Source: Desulfobulbaceae bacterium UBA2276
Lineage (GTDB): Bacteria > Desulfobacterota > Desulfobulbia > Desulfobulbales > Desulfocapsaceae
DNA: 15,250 nucleotides
NCBI GenBank assembly: GCA_002347085.1
Contig: DDWW01000066.1
Coordinates: 1 to 15,250, forward strand
Direction: 5' to 3'
In this document: in pieces, positions 15,141 through 15,250 of the stretch
How the letters are laid out: every line of letters begins with the position of its first letter
Position numbering within the stretch: the stretch's first letter is position 1
Notes under the pieces: generated by a model
Told to the model about the DNA's origin: nothing
Databases searched by the model: none
The model's input: only the letters and a program-made list of their open reading frames with translations
Made by a program: the position numbers and the translations under genes

Positions 15141-15250
15141 TCTGTTTATCCTTATTTTAGAATCAGGGCTGCCGCCAAGCAGGAGTAGGATGGGGTCTTG
15201 AAAAATCACGGCCCCTAATTCTACCTTGTCACATTAGCCATCACTCTGCC
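15141..15250. other. Window edge upstream of the DUF2294 gene
   Basis: This 110-bp stretch should carry the promoter of the DUF2294 gene, read leftwards. I see the ribosome binding site near 15149-15153 and an AT-rich TAAAAT box just before it. I find no well-spaced -35 and no other gene. Confidence 0.3.

Noticed and set aside
1..15250. CRISPR array, tRNA, rRNA, transposon or phage genes
   Set aside because: I searched by eye for regularly spaced repeats, tRNA-like arms, and transposase or integrase motifs, and found none.

Overview
The window looks like chromosome from a Gram-negative bacterium, most likely a deltaproteobacterium of the Desulfobulbales type (Desulfobacterota). This is inferred from gene content and codon flavour, not from a marker gene. 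The pointers are an archaeal-type PEP carboxylase, a class II CPD photolyase, a SulP transporter, a DUF2294 protein and a PhnD-GAF-HD-GYP sensor. There are no rRNA or tRNA genes, CRISPR arrays, transposases or phage genes. Coding density is high, apart from two leader-like gaps (9580-10101 and 14338-14771).

Region 1 (198-4112, + strand) is a light-repair cluster. It holds a small four-helix membrane protein, a DUF523-DUF1722 protein (TudS/YbgA-like, with the Cys set of an Fe-S domain), a class II CPD photolyase and a TIGR01777-type SDR epimerase. A perfect 24-bp inverted repeat separates the first two genes and overlaps the first stop codon.

Region 2 (4280-8345, + strand) holds mscL, a class I SAM methyltransferase 12 nt behind it, and a 906-residue membrane sensor. 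The sensor combines a PhnD-like periplasmic binding domain, a TM helix, GAF, HD-GYP and a degenerate GGDEF domain, so it is probably a cyclic-di-GMP phosphodiesterase.

Region 3 (8398-10101) has a convergent minus-strand methyltransferase that looks richer in GC than its neighbours. It is followed by an AT-richer gap of about 520 bp holding a 12-codon leader ORF and a 50-codon ORF on the + strand, each with a strong Shine-Dalgarno sequence.

Region 4 (10102-15140, - strand) runs in transcription order: a DUF2294 gene, a probable promoter-RNA-terminator unit, then purE, a SulP transporter and archaeal-type PEP carboxylase. The SulP stop and the carboxylase start overlap as ATGA, so they are probably translationally coupled. 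I infer a CO2/bicarbonate theme: an anion (perhaps bicarbonate) importer feeding a bicarbonate-fixing enzyme, with a CAIR-forming purine enzyme in front. The SulP protein carries an unusual insertion of about 140 residues with a coiled-coil-like part.

The best candidates for something undescribed are the purE-SulP-PEPC operon with its SulP insertion, and the structured RNA candidate upstream of purE, which has 6S-like sequence stretches.
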